A DNA stretch of 64,000 nt from assembly GCA_913041025.1 (NCBI GenBank), contig CAJWGQ010000001.1, positions 1-64,000 on the forward strand, given 5' to 3'. The DNA comes from an uncultured Gammaproteobacteria bacterium. Lineage in GTDB: Bacteria > Pseudomonadota > Gammaproteobacteria > Pseudomonadales > Azotimanducaceae_A. The first letter of the stretch is position 1; every line of letters begins with the position of its first letter. Under the pieces are notes generated by a model. It was given only the letters and a program-made list of their open reading frames with translations. It was not told the DNA's origin and did no database searches. Below, piece after piece: positions 28,421-36,405 of this stretch. A program made the position numbers and the translations under genes.

Positions 28421-29425
28421 TTGAAGCCAACATTAAAATTTAGGACGCCTTCTCTTTTGTCTAAGCCTTTCGAAAACTTGAGCCCAGAGATCATCCTTAG
28501 TGCACTTGAATCAGTAGGAATCAAACCGAACGGTAGCCTGCTGGCACTTAATAGTTATGAAAACAGGGTCTACCAGGCTCAGACCGAAGATGAAGATTTC
28601 TATATAACTAAATTTTACCGTCCAGAGCGTTGGAACTACCAGGCAATCGAGGAAGAACACGATTTTTCATTTGAACTCATCGAAGAAGAAATTAGCGTCG
28701 TCGCGCCCGAGCGGATTAGTGGTGAGACAATATTTGAATACGCGGATTACTATTTCGCCGTTTTCCCAAGACAGGGGGGACATCCTCCAAACCTTGAAAA
28801 CAAGGATGATCTTGAGGTTTTATCCAGAAGTATCGCTCGAATACATGCCATTGGATCGCGTAAAAGTTTTAACCACAGGCAAGAATTCTCAGTTGAAAGA
28901 TTAGGTTACGCCAGTCGTCGGTTTATACTGGACAGCAGCTTTCTTCCCTCGGAACTAATTGAATCCTACGCGAGCACCACCGAGAACCTCCTAAAAAATA
29001 TTGACTCGGATCTGATTGAAACCCATCAGATTAGGATTCATGGAGACTGCCACATGGGCAACGTGCTTTGGCGTAATGAGATTTCTCACTTTGTCGATTT
29101 TGATGACTGTCTTAATGGTCCAGCCATACAGGACCTTTGGATGTTGTTGAGTGGGGAGAAAGAAGAACAACTTAGTCAAATCAATATAATACTTGATGCA
29201 TATAACGAGTTTAATAACTTCAATGCCTCCTCTTTATCAATGATAGAAGCACTTCGAACTCTTCGAATTATTCATCACGCCGCATGGATAGGCAGACGTT
29301 GGGACGATCCTGCATTCCCCCTCGCATTTCCTACTTTTAACTCTCCTAAGTACTGGTCCGATCATATACTGACGCTCAGAGAACAGCAGTCAAAATTACT
29401 AGAGGAGCCTCTTTACTATTTATAA
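28421..29425 (+). CDS. srkA: Stress response kinase A (YihE/RdoA)
   Basis: SrkA is a cytoplasmic serine/threonine protein kinase of the aminoglycoside-phosphotransferase fold that protects against oxidative and envelope stress in E. coli. The 334-residue protein shares the hallmark LNSYENRVYQ and FYRPERWNYQAIEEEHDF, then the catalytic loop RIHGDCHMGNVLW and the metal-binding FVDFDDCLNGP. The predicted start is TTG at 28421 because no in-frame ATG precedes LNSYENRV. The stop overlaps the end of the opposing acyltransferase gene by six bases. Confidence 0.92.
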   Translation: MKPTLKFRTPSLLSKPFENLSPEIILSALESVGIKPNGSLLALNSYENRVYQAQTEDEDFYITKFYRPERWNYQAIEEEHDFSFELIEEEISVVAPERISGETIFEYADYYFAVFPRQGGHPPNLENKDDLEVLSRSIARIHAIGSRKSFNHRQEFSVERLGYASRRFILDSSFLPSELIESYASTTENLLKNIDSDLIETHQIRIHGDCHMGNVLWRNEISHFVDFDDCLNGPAIQDLWMLLSGEKEEQLSQINIILDAYNEFNNFNASSLSMIEALRTLRIIHHAAWIGRRWDDPAFPLAFPTFNSPKYWSDHILTLREQQSKLLEEPLYYL

Positions 29426-30598
29426 ACCCGGGAATAAGTCTCGGCCGTTTTTTATCAAATTCGCATATTGTAAGAGGAAAAATGGTTGCTCCTCTTGAGG
29501 ACAAGCAGACAGATCGGCCAGCATAGCTTGTAGCGCCTCGTTTGGTCGATTCGTAACTGAAGAACCCAATCCTTCGAAAGACTTATCAGATAATGACAAT
29601 CTAAAAGCAGCCTCAGAGTGAGTAGGATATACCTTCAAATCGGACACTATTTGCCTGTCTATTTGAGAACATAACTCATCAAGCCCGACCAGGGTTTCCT
29701 CAATAGGCTCTGTCACCGATAGATGAACTCGCCCTTTATAACCGACGATACCAAGCAACATGCTCTCTAAATCCTCCGCCGAGGATTTTTCATAAAACCC
29801 CTCTCGCTCGATCTGACTTAGTTCGTGCGCCTTCTTGATCGCGCACGGATCTATTTCATAACTGATCGCAACTGGGACGATCAAAACGCGCGATGGCAAC
29901 ACTCCAACACCACCGTGCTCTTTATGAGCGAGACCGAGCATCTTCAAAACTGCTGGATCCGTTCTATCGTAACCATCCTTTGATCTGCCTTCTTTTTGCG
30001 CAATCCAAACAGAATGGCCGTGATTAATCGAACGCCATACGAACTCACTGGTTTTGACCATTTGTCGATACCGCTCTCTTGAAGTGGGAGCACCTCTTTT
30101 AACAATAAAACTCTTGTTAACCCTCATCAAATCGGCTGCATACGGCCAGGAAAACAGGTTATCCCCAACAGCAACGCGCGCGGTTTGATGACCAGATTGT
30201 CGCAAAAAATAATTCAAACATGCTGAATCCAAAACAATATCTCGATGATTTGAAATGAATAAATAACTGCGATTTTTTTCTAATTTATCCAAACCGTCTA
30301 CCGTCATTCCTTCCATCGTATTTGTGACCAATTTCTCAAAATACTTGGACATCAAATCTTGGCACTGTTCCACTGAGCACAAAGATCTTGTCTGCCATTT
30401 GAAGGTCAGGAGGCTGAGATATCGCCCAACCAAAGAACGGCTAAAGCGCGATGGCATTAAACTCGTGGCTAGAACGGAAATGAAATCTTTGTCGCTCCCA
30501 AGACGTCGAATCACTTCAGGGACTTCTGAGTCTTGATAGGGTCTTATATCTTCAAAATCCTCATCACTGAGCATGAGATCTGTTGCCTCGGATGCCAT
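29420..30598 (-). CDS. PlsC-type glycerophospholipid acyltransferase
   Basis: A 392-residue acyltransferase of the 1-acylglycerol-3-phosphate type. The catalytic motif is NHRDIVLD (NHxxxxD, near residue 113), followed by the substrate motif around FIVKRGAPTSRERYRQM and WIAQKEGRSKDGYDRT, which replaces the usual FPEGTRS. It is longer than PlsC (about 240) and shorter than PlsB (about 800), and has no obvious membrane helix, like uncharacterised family members in Pseudomonas-type genomes. I start at the ATG 30598; a TTG at 30610 is possible. It likely acylates a lipid precursor, but the acceptor is unknown. Confidence 0.78.
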   Translation of the reverse strand: MASEATDLMLSDEDFEDIRPYQDSEVPEVIRRLGSDKDFISVLATSLMPSRFSRSLVGRYLSLLTFKWQTRSLCSVEQCQDLMSKYFEKLVTNTMEGMTVDGLDKLEKNRSYLFISNHRDIVLDSACLNYFLRQSGHQTARVAVGDNLFSWPYAADLMRVNKSFIVKRGAPTSRERYRQMVKTSEFVWRSINHGHSVWIAQKEGRSKDGYDRTDPAVLKMLGLAHKEHGGVGVLPSRVLIVPVAISYEIDPCAIKKAHELSQIEREGFYEKSSAEDLESMLLGIVGYKGRVHLSVTEPIEETLVGLDELCSQIDRQIVSDLKVYPTHSEAAFRLSLSDKSFEGLGSSVTNRPNEALQAMLADLSACPQEEQPFFLLQYANLIKNGRDLFPGL

Positions 30599-30697
30599 AT
30601 TAAGGCCCAAATCTCTTCAGCCGGTATTGCGGCTTAACCATTTGTCGTCCCGATAAGGTATTTCAGAAACCTAAATATACCATTGACCGTCTATTAA

Positions 30698-31462
30698 CTA
30701 ACCTAAAATTCCCGTTGAAATAGAGCTTACCGTGATCCATAGACCTATTAAGAGCATCAGTCCAAAGGCTAATCGCTTTATTCGGGTTTCTGATAAATTG
30801 GGCGGAAATCGTCTACCCAACCAAGTACCACAAACTACCATTGGCAAGCCAAGCAAAACCAGGGTCAAAACCTCCCTGGTTAAATCACCGCCGGCACCCA
30901 CTAGGATGGTGCGAGTACTCGTCGTCAATATGAAGCAGGCCAACAAAGTCGAGCGAATGACTGCCATGGGCAAGGGCTGGCGATAACCAAACCAACCTAG
31001 CACGGGCCCACTGGCGGAAAACATACCACCCACAAACCCTCCTAAAGTGCCAAATATCCAGGTAGTTAACCGATTGGATCGACCTTTATTAGGTTCAGGC
31101 CTCAAGACCATGGATAAACTTCCTAGACTGATAAATAATCCGAGACAAACTTCCAAAACCCATCTCGAATTTAAGTCCAACCAGTTCATCAAACTCAGAC
31201 CGACAAAAATCGCTGGTACCTGACCCAAACCAAGCCAGAGAAACAAACGACGATCTACCTCATGAAGCCGTCCTTTCAAAGCCAAAATCACATTTACAAT
31301 TGTCAGTAGGCTGATTACCGCTGTAAGAACTGGAATATCGACAATTCTCAATCCCCCAAGTAAAGAGACAATAATCATGCCCATGGCAAATCCGGTCACC
31401 GATTGAAAATAACTACCAAACAGAACAACAACTAGGAAAAAAGTAATAAGGGAGTAATCCAC
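30698..31462 (-). CDS. TSUP family (TauE/SafE) permease
   Basis: A 254-residue inner-membrane protein with seven or eight hydrophobic segments. TSUP proteins move sulfite, sulfoacetate and other organic anions. The family pattern is seen in the two halves: GSYFQSVTGFAMGMIIVSLLGG near the N-terminus (shown as GSYFQSVTGFAMG) and its counterpart FGTLGGFVGGMFSASGPVLG. It is divergent from the SDR gene at 31521. The transported compound cannot be told, though the window also encodes a TauD-family oxygenase at 47.7 kb. Confidence 0.83.
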   Translation of the reverse strand: MDYSLITFFLVVVLFGSYFQSVTGFAMGMIIVSLLGGLRIVDIPVLTAVISLLTIVNVILALKGRLHEVDRRLFLWLGLGQVPAIFVGLSLMNWLDLNSRWVLEVCLGLFISLGSLSMVLRPEPNKGRSNRLTTWIFGTLGGFVGGMFSASGPVLGWFGYRQPLPMAVIRSTLLACFILTTSTRTILVGAGGDLTREVLTLVLLGLPMVVCGTWLGRRFPPNLSETRIKRLAFGLMLLIGLWITVSSISTGILG

Positions 31463-31520
31463 AGCTCATTATATCCCCTTTTAAAGCGTAATCTGTTAAT
31501 TTGCCGAATTTGGGTAATTT

Positions 31521-32297
31521 ATGGATCTAGAGCTGACAGGAAAAACTGCGCTGGTGACAGGTAGTTTTCGTGGCACGGGAATGATAATCGCCGATACGCT
31601 CCTCAAGGAAGGCGTAAAGACCATTGTTCATGGGTTAAAACCTAACGAGGCAGAAGAAGCGGTTAAGGAATTAGGCGCAGGCGTCCCTTTCAACGCTGAT
31701 ATCACCACCGAAATTGGTTGCGGATTACTAGTAGATTTTGCCAGCCAGTTTCCAATTGATATTTTAGTTAATAATTATGGAACAGCCGAACCCAGCTCCT
31801 GGCAAGACGAAGATAGCTCAGCTTGGTTTCAGGCATTTGAGAAGAACGTGCTCTCCGCAGAGAGAATAATCAAAGGACTGCTGCCGACCATGACAAAGAA
31901 TCAGTGGGGAAGAGTGATCAACCTTGGCACTACGGGTTCTACGAAGCCTAACCCCAAAAATCCAGCATACTATTCCTCCAAGGGTGCCTTGGTCACCATG
32001 ACCGTTAGTTTAGCGGGCGCGCTCGCCAAAACGGGGATCACTGCCAATGTTGTATCCCCTGGCCTGATCCTTACCCCAGAAGTGAAGAAAGCCTACGAGG
32101 ACAGGGAAAAACGGAAAGGCGGGACCCGCTCCTGGCAATCCATTGAAAGTGAAATCGCAGAAAACATTCCAACTGGTCGCATTGTCCGTCGCGAAGAGGT
32201 TGCCGCTTTAGTCACTTTTTTGTGCAGCCCCTCTTCCGATGCTATTACAGGCCAGAATATAAGGATCGATGGCGGCGCTCTGGGTGTCGTTTCATGA
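31521..32297 (+). CDS. SDR family oxidoreductase
   Basis: A 258-residue short-chain dehydrogenase. The cofactor loop is VTGSFRGTGMIIAD, a variant of TGxxxGxG. NNYGTA stands in the NNAG place, serine or threonine lies in LGTTGS, and the catalytic Tyr-Lys is in YYSSKGAL. The C-terminal end is ITGQNIRIDGG. Its stop overlaps the next SDR start by four bases (32294-32297), so this is the first gene of an SDR-SDR-HAD operon. Substrate unknown; the NNYG variant may weaken the comparison with well-studied members. Confidence 0.86.
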   Translation: MDLELTGKTALVTGSFRGTGMIIADTLLKEGVKTIVHGLKPNEAEEAVKELGAGVPFNADITTEIGCGLLVDFASQFPIDILVNNYGTAEPSSWQDEDSSAWFQAFEKNVLSAERIIKGLLPTMTKNQWGRVINLGTTGSTKPNPKNPAYYSSKGALVTMTVSLAGALAKTGITANVVSPGLILTPEVKKAYEDREKRKGGTRSWQSIESEIAENIPTGRIVRREEVAALVTFLCSPSSDAITGQNIRIDGGALGVVS

Positions 32298-33127
32298 CTA
32301 CTACCGTGATTACCGGCACTACCAATGGAATTGGTCTCGTTACGGCTAGAGAATTAGCAAAAAAAGGTCATCGGCTCATAATGCTTTGCAGAAACAAAAA
32401 TGCAGCACAAACTCTAACAAGACAAATTAATCAGGAAACTCCAAACTCAAACGTCACGACTATTCAGTGTGATCTTGCTTCTCTAGAGTCCGTGCATACC
32501 TGCGTAAACAAGCTAAAACAGCAAGTCGATCGAATTGATTTGTTGATTAACAATGCTGGTCTTATCTCTCCGACTGAGGTTCTGTCTGAAGATGGTTTCG
32601 AGTTATCTATAGCCGTTAACCATATCGGGCCCTTTTTCTTAACGCGCTCGCTAGAAAAATTGCTGACACGGGGCCAAGTCATCAATTTAGCATCCAAAGC
32701 ACATCACTTTTGCAGCGCCAAAGAGCTCTTCGTGGAAAATAACTTTCAATCGTCAGGCCCATATAAGGCGTTTAAGGCTTATGCGAGATCAAAACTCGCA
32801 AACATTTTATTCTCCTTCTACTTTGCCAAAAAGCACCAAGGAACCATCGCTTCTCACTGCCTACATCCAGGTTCAATTGCGACAAATATCGTGCCTGCCC
32901 ACAATGGGTTTTTTAGAGGCTTGAATTCAGTCTGGAAGAAGATAGGGCCAAGCCCGATTAAGGGTGCGAAAACCACGCTGCATCTTGCCTTGTCTCCAAG
33001 AGAGTCGATCACCTCGGGTTTATATTGGGAAAACTGCAAGCCGACTAAGGTGAGTAAGGCCGCGCAGGATCGATGGTTACAAGAAAACTGCTGGATCGAA
33101 TCCAACAGAATGACTGGTTTAGCATAG
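32294..33127 (+). CDS. SDR family oxidoreductase, retinol-dehydrogenase-like
   Basis: A 277-residue short-chain dehydrogenase resembling the retinol dehydrogenase and WW-domain oxidoreductase branch: TGTTNGIGLVTARELA, then CRN after strand 2 (NADP preference likely), CDLASLESV, NNAGLI, AVNHIGPFFLTRSL and the catalytic YARSKLANILF, followed by HPGSIATNI. The start is set by the ATGA overlap with the previous gene. Its 3' end overlaps the next gene by 55 bases. The natural substrate is unknown; such enzymes reduce a range of hydrophobic aldehydes and ketones. Confidence 0.86.
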   Translation: MTTTVITGTTNGIGLVTARELAKKGHRLIMLCRNKNAAQTLTRQINQETPNSNVTTIQCDLASLESVHTCVNKLKQQVDRIDLLINNAGLISPTEVLSEDGFELSIAVNHIGPFFLTRSLEKLLTRGQVINLASKAHHFCSAKELFVENNFQSSGPYKAFKAYARSKLANILFSFYFAKKHQGTIASHCLHPGSIATNIVPAHNGFFRGLNSVWKKIGPSPIKGAKTTLHLALSPRESITSGLYWENCKPTKVSKAAQDRWLQENCWIESNRMTGLA

Positions 33128-33816
33128 CTCTCTCTGTGCCCAACCCAGATACAAAACAAGCACTAAATTCGATCTTACAGAATCGGGACTGTCTTCTATT
33201 CGATTTCGACGGAACACTTGCACCTAACCTCGACCTACCAGATATGAGAAGAAGAGTGGTCGAACTTACGAAACAGTACTCGGTTCCAGACACCGTCTAT
33301 GACGATCTGTATATCGTTGAAGTCATCAACGCAGCCACTAACTACTTGAAGCATGATGCAAATCAAGTTGCGGTTGAGTATTCCATCGCGGCGCATCAAT
33401 TGATCAAAGACATAGAGCTTACTGAAGCCCAAGCAACCGAGCCATTCGAAGGCATTCCAGCAATTTTACGAAACCTCAGAAACAACGCATACAAACTAGG
33501 CGTGGTAACACGAAATTGCAGAGAGGCAGTTTTAAGTGTTTTTCCGGACTTATTGAATTTCATCGATTGTTTAATCGCCCGCGACGACACTCAGCACCTC
33601 AAACCCGACGTTCGACATTTGGAACAAGCCATTCAGAAAATGGAGAGCACCAAACAAGAGGCTGTGATAATCGGCGATGGTCGCTTGGATATGGAATGCG
33701 GAAAGAGACTTGGTCTCGCATGTATCGGCGTTTTGACGGGGAGCGCTTCCGAAAGAGAGCTAGGATTAGCAGGCGCCGATTTGATCCTCAATTCCTGCCT
33801 CGAAATGGCACCTTGA
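33073..33816 (+). CDS. HAD superfamily hydrolase
   Basis: A 247-residue haloacid-dehalogenase-fold phosphatase. Motif I is LLFDFDGTLAPNLDLP (near residue 41), motif II threonine in VVTRNCREA, motif III lysine in HLKPDV and motif IV IIGDGRLDMECG. A helical cap lies between motifs I and II. The ATG at 33073 has AGGA about five bases upstream and overlaps the preceding SDR by 55 bases; a GTG at 33136 would remove the overlap but has no ribosome site. Probably a sugar- or nucleotide-phosphate phosphatase, not further specified. Confidence 0.8.
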   Translation: MVTRKLLDRIQQNDWFSIALSVPNPDTKQALNSILQNRDCLLFDFDGTLAPNLDLPDMRRRVVELTKQYSVPDTVYDDLYIVEVINAATNYLKHDANQVAVEYSIAAHQLIKDIELTEAQATEPFEGIPAILRNLRNNAYKLGVVTRNCREAVLSVFPDLLNFIDCLIARDDTQHLKPDVRHLEQAIQKMESTKQEAVIIGDGRLDMECGKRLGLACIGVLTGSASERELGLAGADLILNSCLEMAP

Positions 33817-33883
33817 GGTCGCAGAAAAGGCCCACCACTACCTTCCCAGCGCCTAATATCTATTGAGGACTTCGTCTTTAATC

Positions 33884-33906
33884 GCCCAGCTCATAATAAG
33901 CTGGGC
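33884..33906. terminator. Hairpin between convergent genes
   Basis: GCCCAGCT (33884-33891) pairs perfectly with AGCTGGGC (33899-33906) around a seven-base loop. It lies in the 116-base gap between the ends of the HAD gene and the acyl-CoA dehydrogenase gene. There is no proper T run on either side, so it may be a bidirectional terminator of imperfect type. Confidence 0.5.
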
Positions 33907-33932
33907 TAAATATCAGACGCTTGCAATTAAGG

Positions 33933-35144
33933 CTAACTTGAACCGGTAGGCACTTCGCTAAAGGGTATCCCCTTGTCCACCCTAACGTCTTGAGGTAAAC
34001 CAAGAACACGCTCTGCTATAATGTTTGCCATGATTTCGTCAGTACCACCAGCAATTCTTCCTCCAGGAGCACCCATATAGGTTCCCTGAAGAATACCTTC
34101 CTCCTCGGACAAATCTTTGTCCCATATCGCACCGGTCATCTCTAGCAGATCCATACAGAAGGAAGCCATTTCCTGTGTTTTCGGCGCGCCGACTAGTTTT
34201 CCAATCGAGTTCTCTGGCCCGGGTATCTCACCTCGCGATAACGCAGTCATTGAGCGATAACCAGTATATTTCAGCCCTGACTCCTGCACATACCAATTCG
34301 CCAACTTCGCTCTTACCGCGCTATCTTCAACAGCTGGTTTTCCGTTGATTTCCACTTTACTTGCGATCTTATAGGCCAAATCAACATTTACACCCATCCC
34401 GCCCCCGCCGATTGCGGCGCGCTCGTTCATCAGGGTAGTCAAGGCAACCTGCCATCCCTGTCCAACCTCTCCAAGTCTTTGCGAATCAGGAATTCGCACA
34501 TCCGTGAAATATACTTCGTTAAAGTTTGCGCCACCCGAAATCTGTTTGATGGGCTTGATTTCTACTCCTGGTGATTTCATATCCAGAAAGAAATAACTCA
34601 GACCCTTATGTTTGGGAGCTTGAGGATCGGTTCGCACAACCAGAATTCCATAATCTGAGTAATGAGCGCCCGACGTCCAAATTTTTTGTCCATTGATTAC
34701 CCAATCATCACCATCTTTTTCAGCTTTGGTTCTCAAGGCTGCCAGATCCGAACCTCCCGCAGGTTCCGAAAACAACTGACACCAAATCTCTTCGCCGCTG
34801 GCCAACTTGGGGAGATATCGTTCATGATGCTCAGGCGCAGCCCAAGTCATCAAAGTTGGCGCCGCCATCCCTTGACCAATTACAAATACACCCCCGGGGG
34901 TTTCATATTTGGATTCTTCCTGATTCCAAATTACCTGCTCGATTGCCGAAGCGCCCCTGCCGCCATATTCTTTTGACCAACCAATGCATGCCCAGCCAGC
35001 ATCGTATTTACGCTTTTGCCATAACTTGGCCGCTGCAATCTCATCCAGACCTTCCAGCTCTTCTGAGGTTGGCACGTTTTCCTTTAGCCAAGCAGCTGCT
35101 TCTGCTCTAAATTCTGCTTCTTGCGTGGTATCGCTAAAATCCAT
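33933..35144 (-). CDS. Acyl-CoA dehydrogenase, one subunit of a likely heteromeric pair
   Basis: A 403-residue acyl-CoA dehydrogenase with family segments WCQLFSEPAGGSDLAALRTKA, INGQKIWTSGAHYSDY, VYFTDVRIPDSQRLGEVGQGW and the C-terminal GGRIAGGTDEIMANIIAERVLGLP (shown in parts). This pattern resembles subunits of the alpha2beta2 dehydrogenases of steroid side-chain breakdown (FadE26-FadE34 types). The second dehydrogenase gene lies 15 bases upstream, with a GGAGA site before this ATG, so both are made together. The cyclic or branched acyl-CoA substrate is an inference. Confidence 0.86.
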   Translation of the reverse strand: MDFSDTTQEAEFRAEAAAWLKENVPTSEELEGLDEIAAAKLWQKRKYDAGWACIGWSKEYGGRGASAIEQVIWNQEESKYETPGGVFVIGQGMAAPTLMTWAAPEHHERYLPKLASGEEIWCQLFSEPAGGSDLAALRTKAEKDGDDWVINGQKIWTSGAHYSDYGILVVRTDPQAPKHKGLSYFFLDMKSPGVEIKPIKQISGGANFNEVYFTDVRIPDSQRLGEVGQGWQVALTTLMNERAAIGGGGMGVNVDLAYKIASKVEINGKPAVEDSAVRAKLANWYVQESGLKYTGYRSMTALSRGEIPGPENSIGKLVGAPKTQEMASFCMDLLEMTGAIWDKDLSEEEGILQGTYMGAPGGRIAGGTDEIMANIIAERVLGLPQDVRVDKGIPFSEVPTGSS

Positions 35145-35159
35145 TTTGTTCTCCTTACA

Positions 35160-36278
35160 CTATGCTGCGTTATTTTGTTCGTAAGCAGTAATTAATTTGT
35201 CTTGCCAAAGCGCTTCGCTTCCTATGTTCACCGACAACAATTTTGCTCTTCGATAAAAGAATTGACAGTCGAATTCCCAGGTAAACCCCATTCCGCCGTG
35301 CGTCTGAACGTTTTCTTCGGCAGAGTTAAGGAACGCTTGAATACTGGAAACCCTCGCGGTCGCGGCTGCAAGAGGTAACTCAGCACTATCCGAATTCAAG
35401 GCCCATGCGCCATAATAACAATTACTGCGAGCTAACGTGTTTTTAACATACATATGAGCCAGCTTATGCTTTATAGCTTGGTAAGAGGCTATTGGTCTTC
35501 CAAAAGCATATCTGCCCATCGCGTACTCTTTAGCTTGATTTAATGCGGCCTCAGCTCCACCCACCTGCTCCCATGCAAACAAGACAGCCGCTCGATCTAG
35601 CAAGGACTCAGCCGCACTCCATCCAGTCCCTTCACCGCCTAGCAAATCAGCATCCGCTGCATCAAAGGTCAAGCGACTATGCCCTCGGGAAAAATCGAGC
35701 GTCCTAACATCATCTCGACTCACCGCGGACTGATCTAGATCAACTAAATATAGACTCGCTCCGTCTCCGGAATCAGATCTTGCAACAACAACGGCGAAGT
35801 CTGCCGCAGCTCCGTCAGCGACTGGAATTTTTGAGCCACTGATCTTGCCCGAATTTACCGAAGTGTTTAGCCCAGACGCGGTAGGCCTTCCACTTTTTTC
35901 CGACAGCGCTAGGGTTCCTATAACCTCTCCTGCCGCAAGCTTGGGCAACCACTTCTCCTTTTGATCTTGACTTCCATGAGCAAGAATTGCTTCGGTCGCC
36001 AGATAAACAGATGAGCTAAAAGGAACAGGAGCAACCACTCGACCAAGCTCTTCAGCAATGACGGACAGTTCCAAGTAAGACAATCCCAAGCCGCCAAATT
36101 CTTCTGGTATTACCGTCGCGGTCCAACCCATCTCAGCAATCTTTCCCCAAAGTCCTTCATCATAGCTAGCGTCGCCATCAAGAACTGTGCGGACTGCCGA
36201 AGCCGGACAGTTGTCCGCCAAAAAACCTTGTGCTTGTTCTCGCAAGAGGTTCTGGTCTTCCGAAAATTCAAAATCCAT
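35160..36278 (-). CDS. Acyl-CoA dehydrogenase, partner subunit
   Basis: A 372-residue acyl-CoA dehydrogenase. It begins MDFEFSEDQNLLREQAQGFL and has PEEFGGLGLSYLEL, GTLALSEKSG, the arginine-rich AMGRYAFGRPIASYQAIKHKLAHM and QTHGGMGFTWEFDCQFFYRRA. The mid-domain flavin loop is degenerate compared with its neighbour, and the C-terminal region resembles the smaller subunit of alpha2beta2 enzymes. The ATG at 36278 follows GGAAGG; a TTG four codons earlier is less likely. It is the first gene of the two-gene unit and divergent from nadE. Confidence 0.85.
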   Translation of the reverse strand: MDFEFSEDQNLLREQAQGFLADNCPASAVRTVLDGDASYDEGLWGKIAEMGWTATVIPEEFGGLGLSYLELSVIAEELGRVVAPVPFSSSVYLATEAILAHGSQDQKEKWLPKLAAGEVIGTLALSEKSGRPTASGLNTSVNSGKISGSKIPVADGAAADFAVVVARSDSGDGASLYLVDLDQSAVSRDDVRTLDFSRGHSRLTFDAADADLLGGEGTGWSAAESLLDRAAVLFAWEQVGGAEAALNQAKEYAMGRYAFGRPIASYQAIKHKLAHMYVKNTLARSNCYYGAWALNSDSAELPLAAATARVSSIQAFLNSAEENVQTHGGMGFTWEFDCQFFYRRAKLLSVNIGSEALWQDKLITAYEQNNAA

Positions 36279-36405
36279 AATCCTTCCCAATATCTACTTT
36301 CGATCTCGCCTAATTCTCGCTTCTTTGCGGCAAAAACGCGAGCCAATTTAATGTTAAGCAAATTCCTAGCAGATACTTTCTCGAACCTCCTTTAGAATAA
36401 ACATC

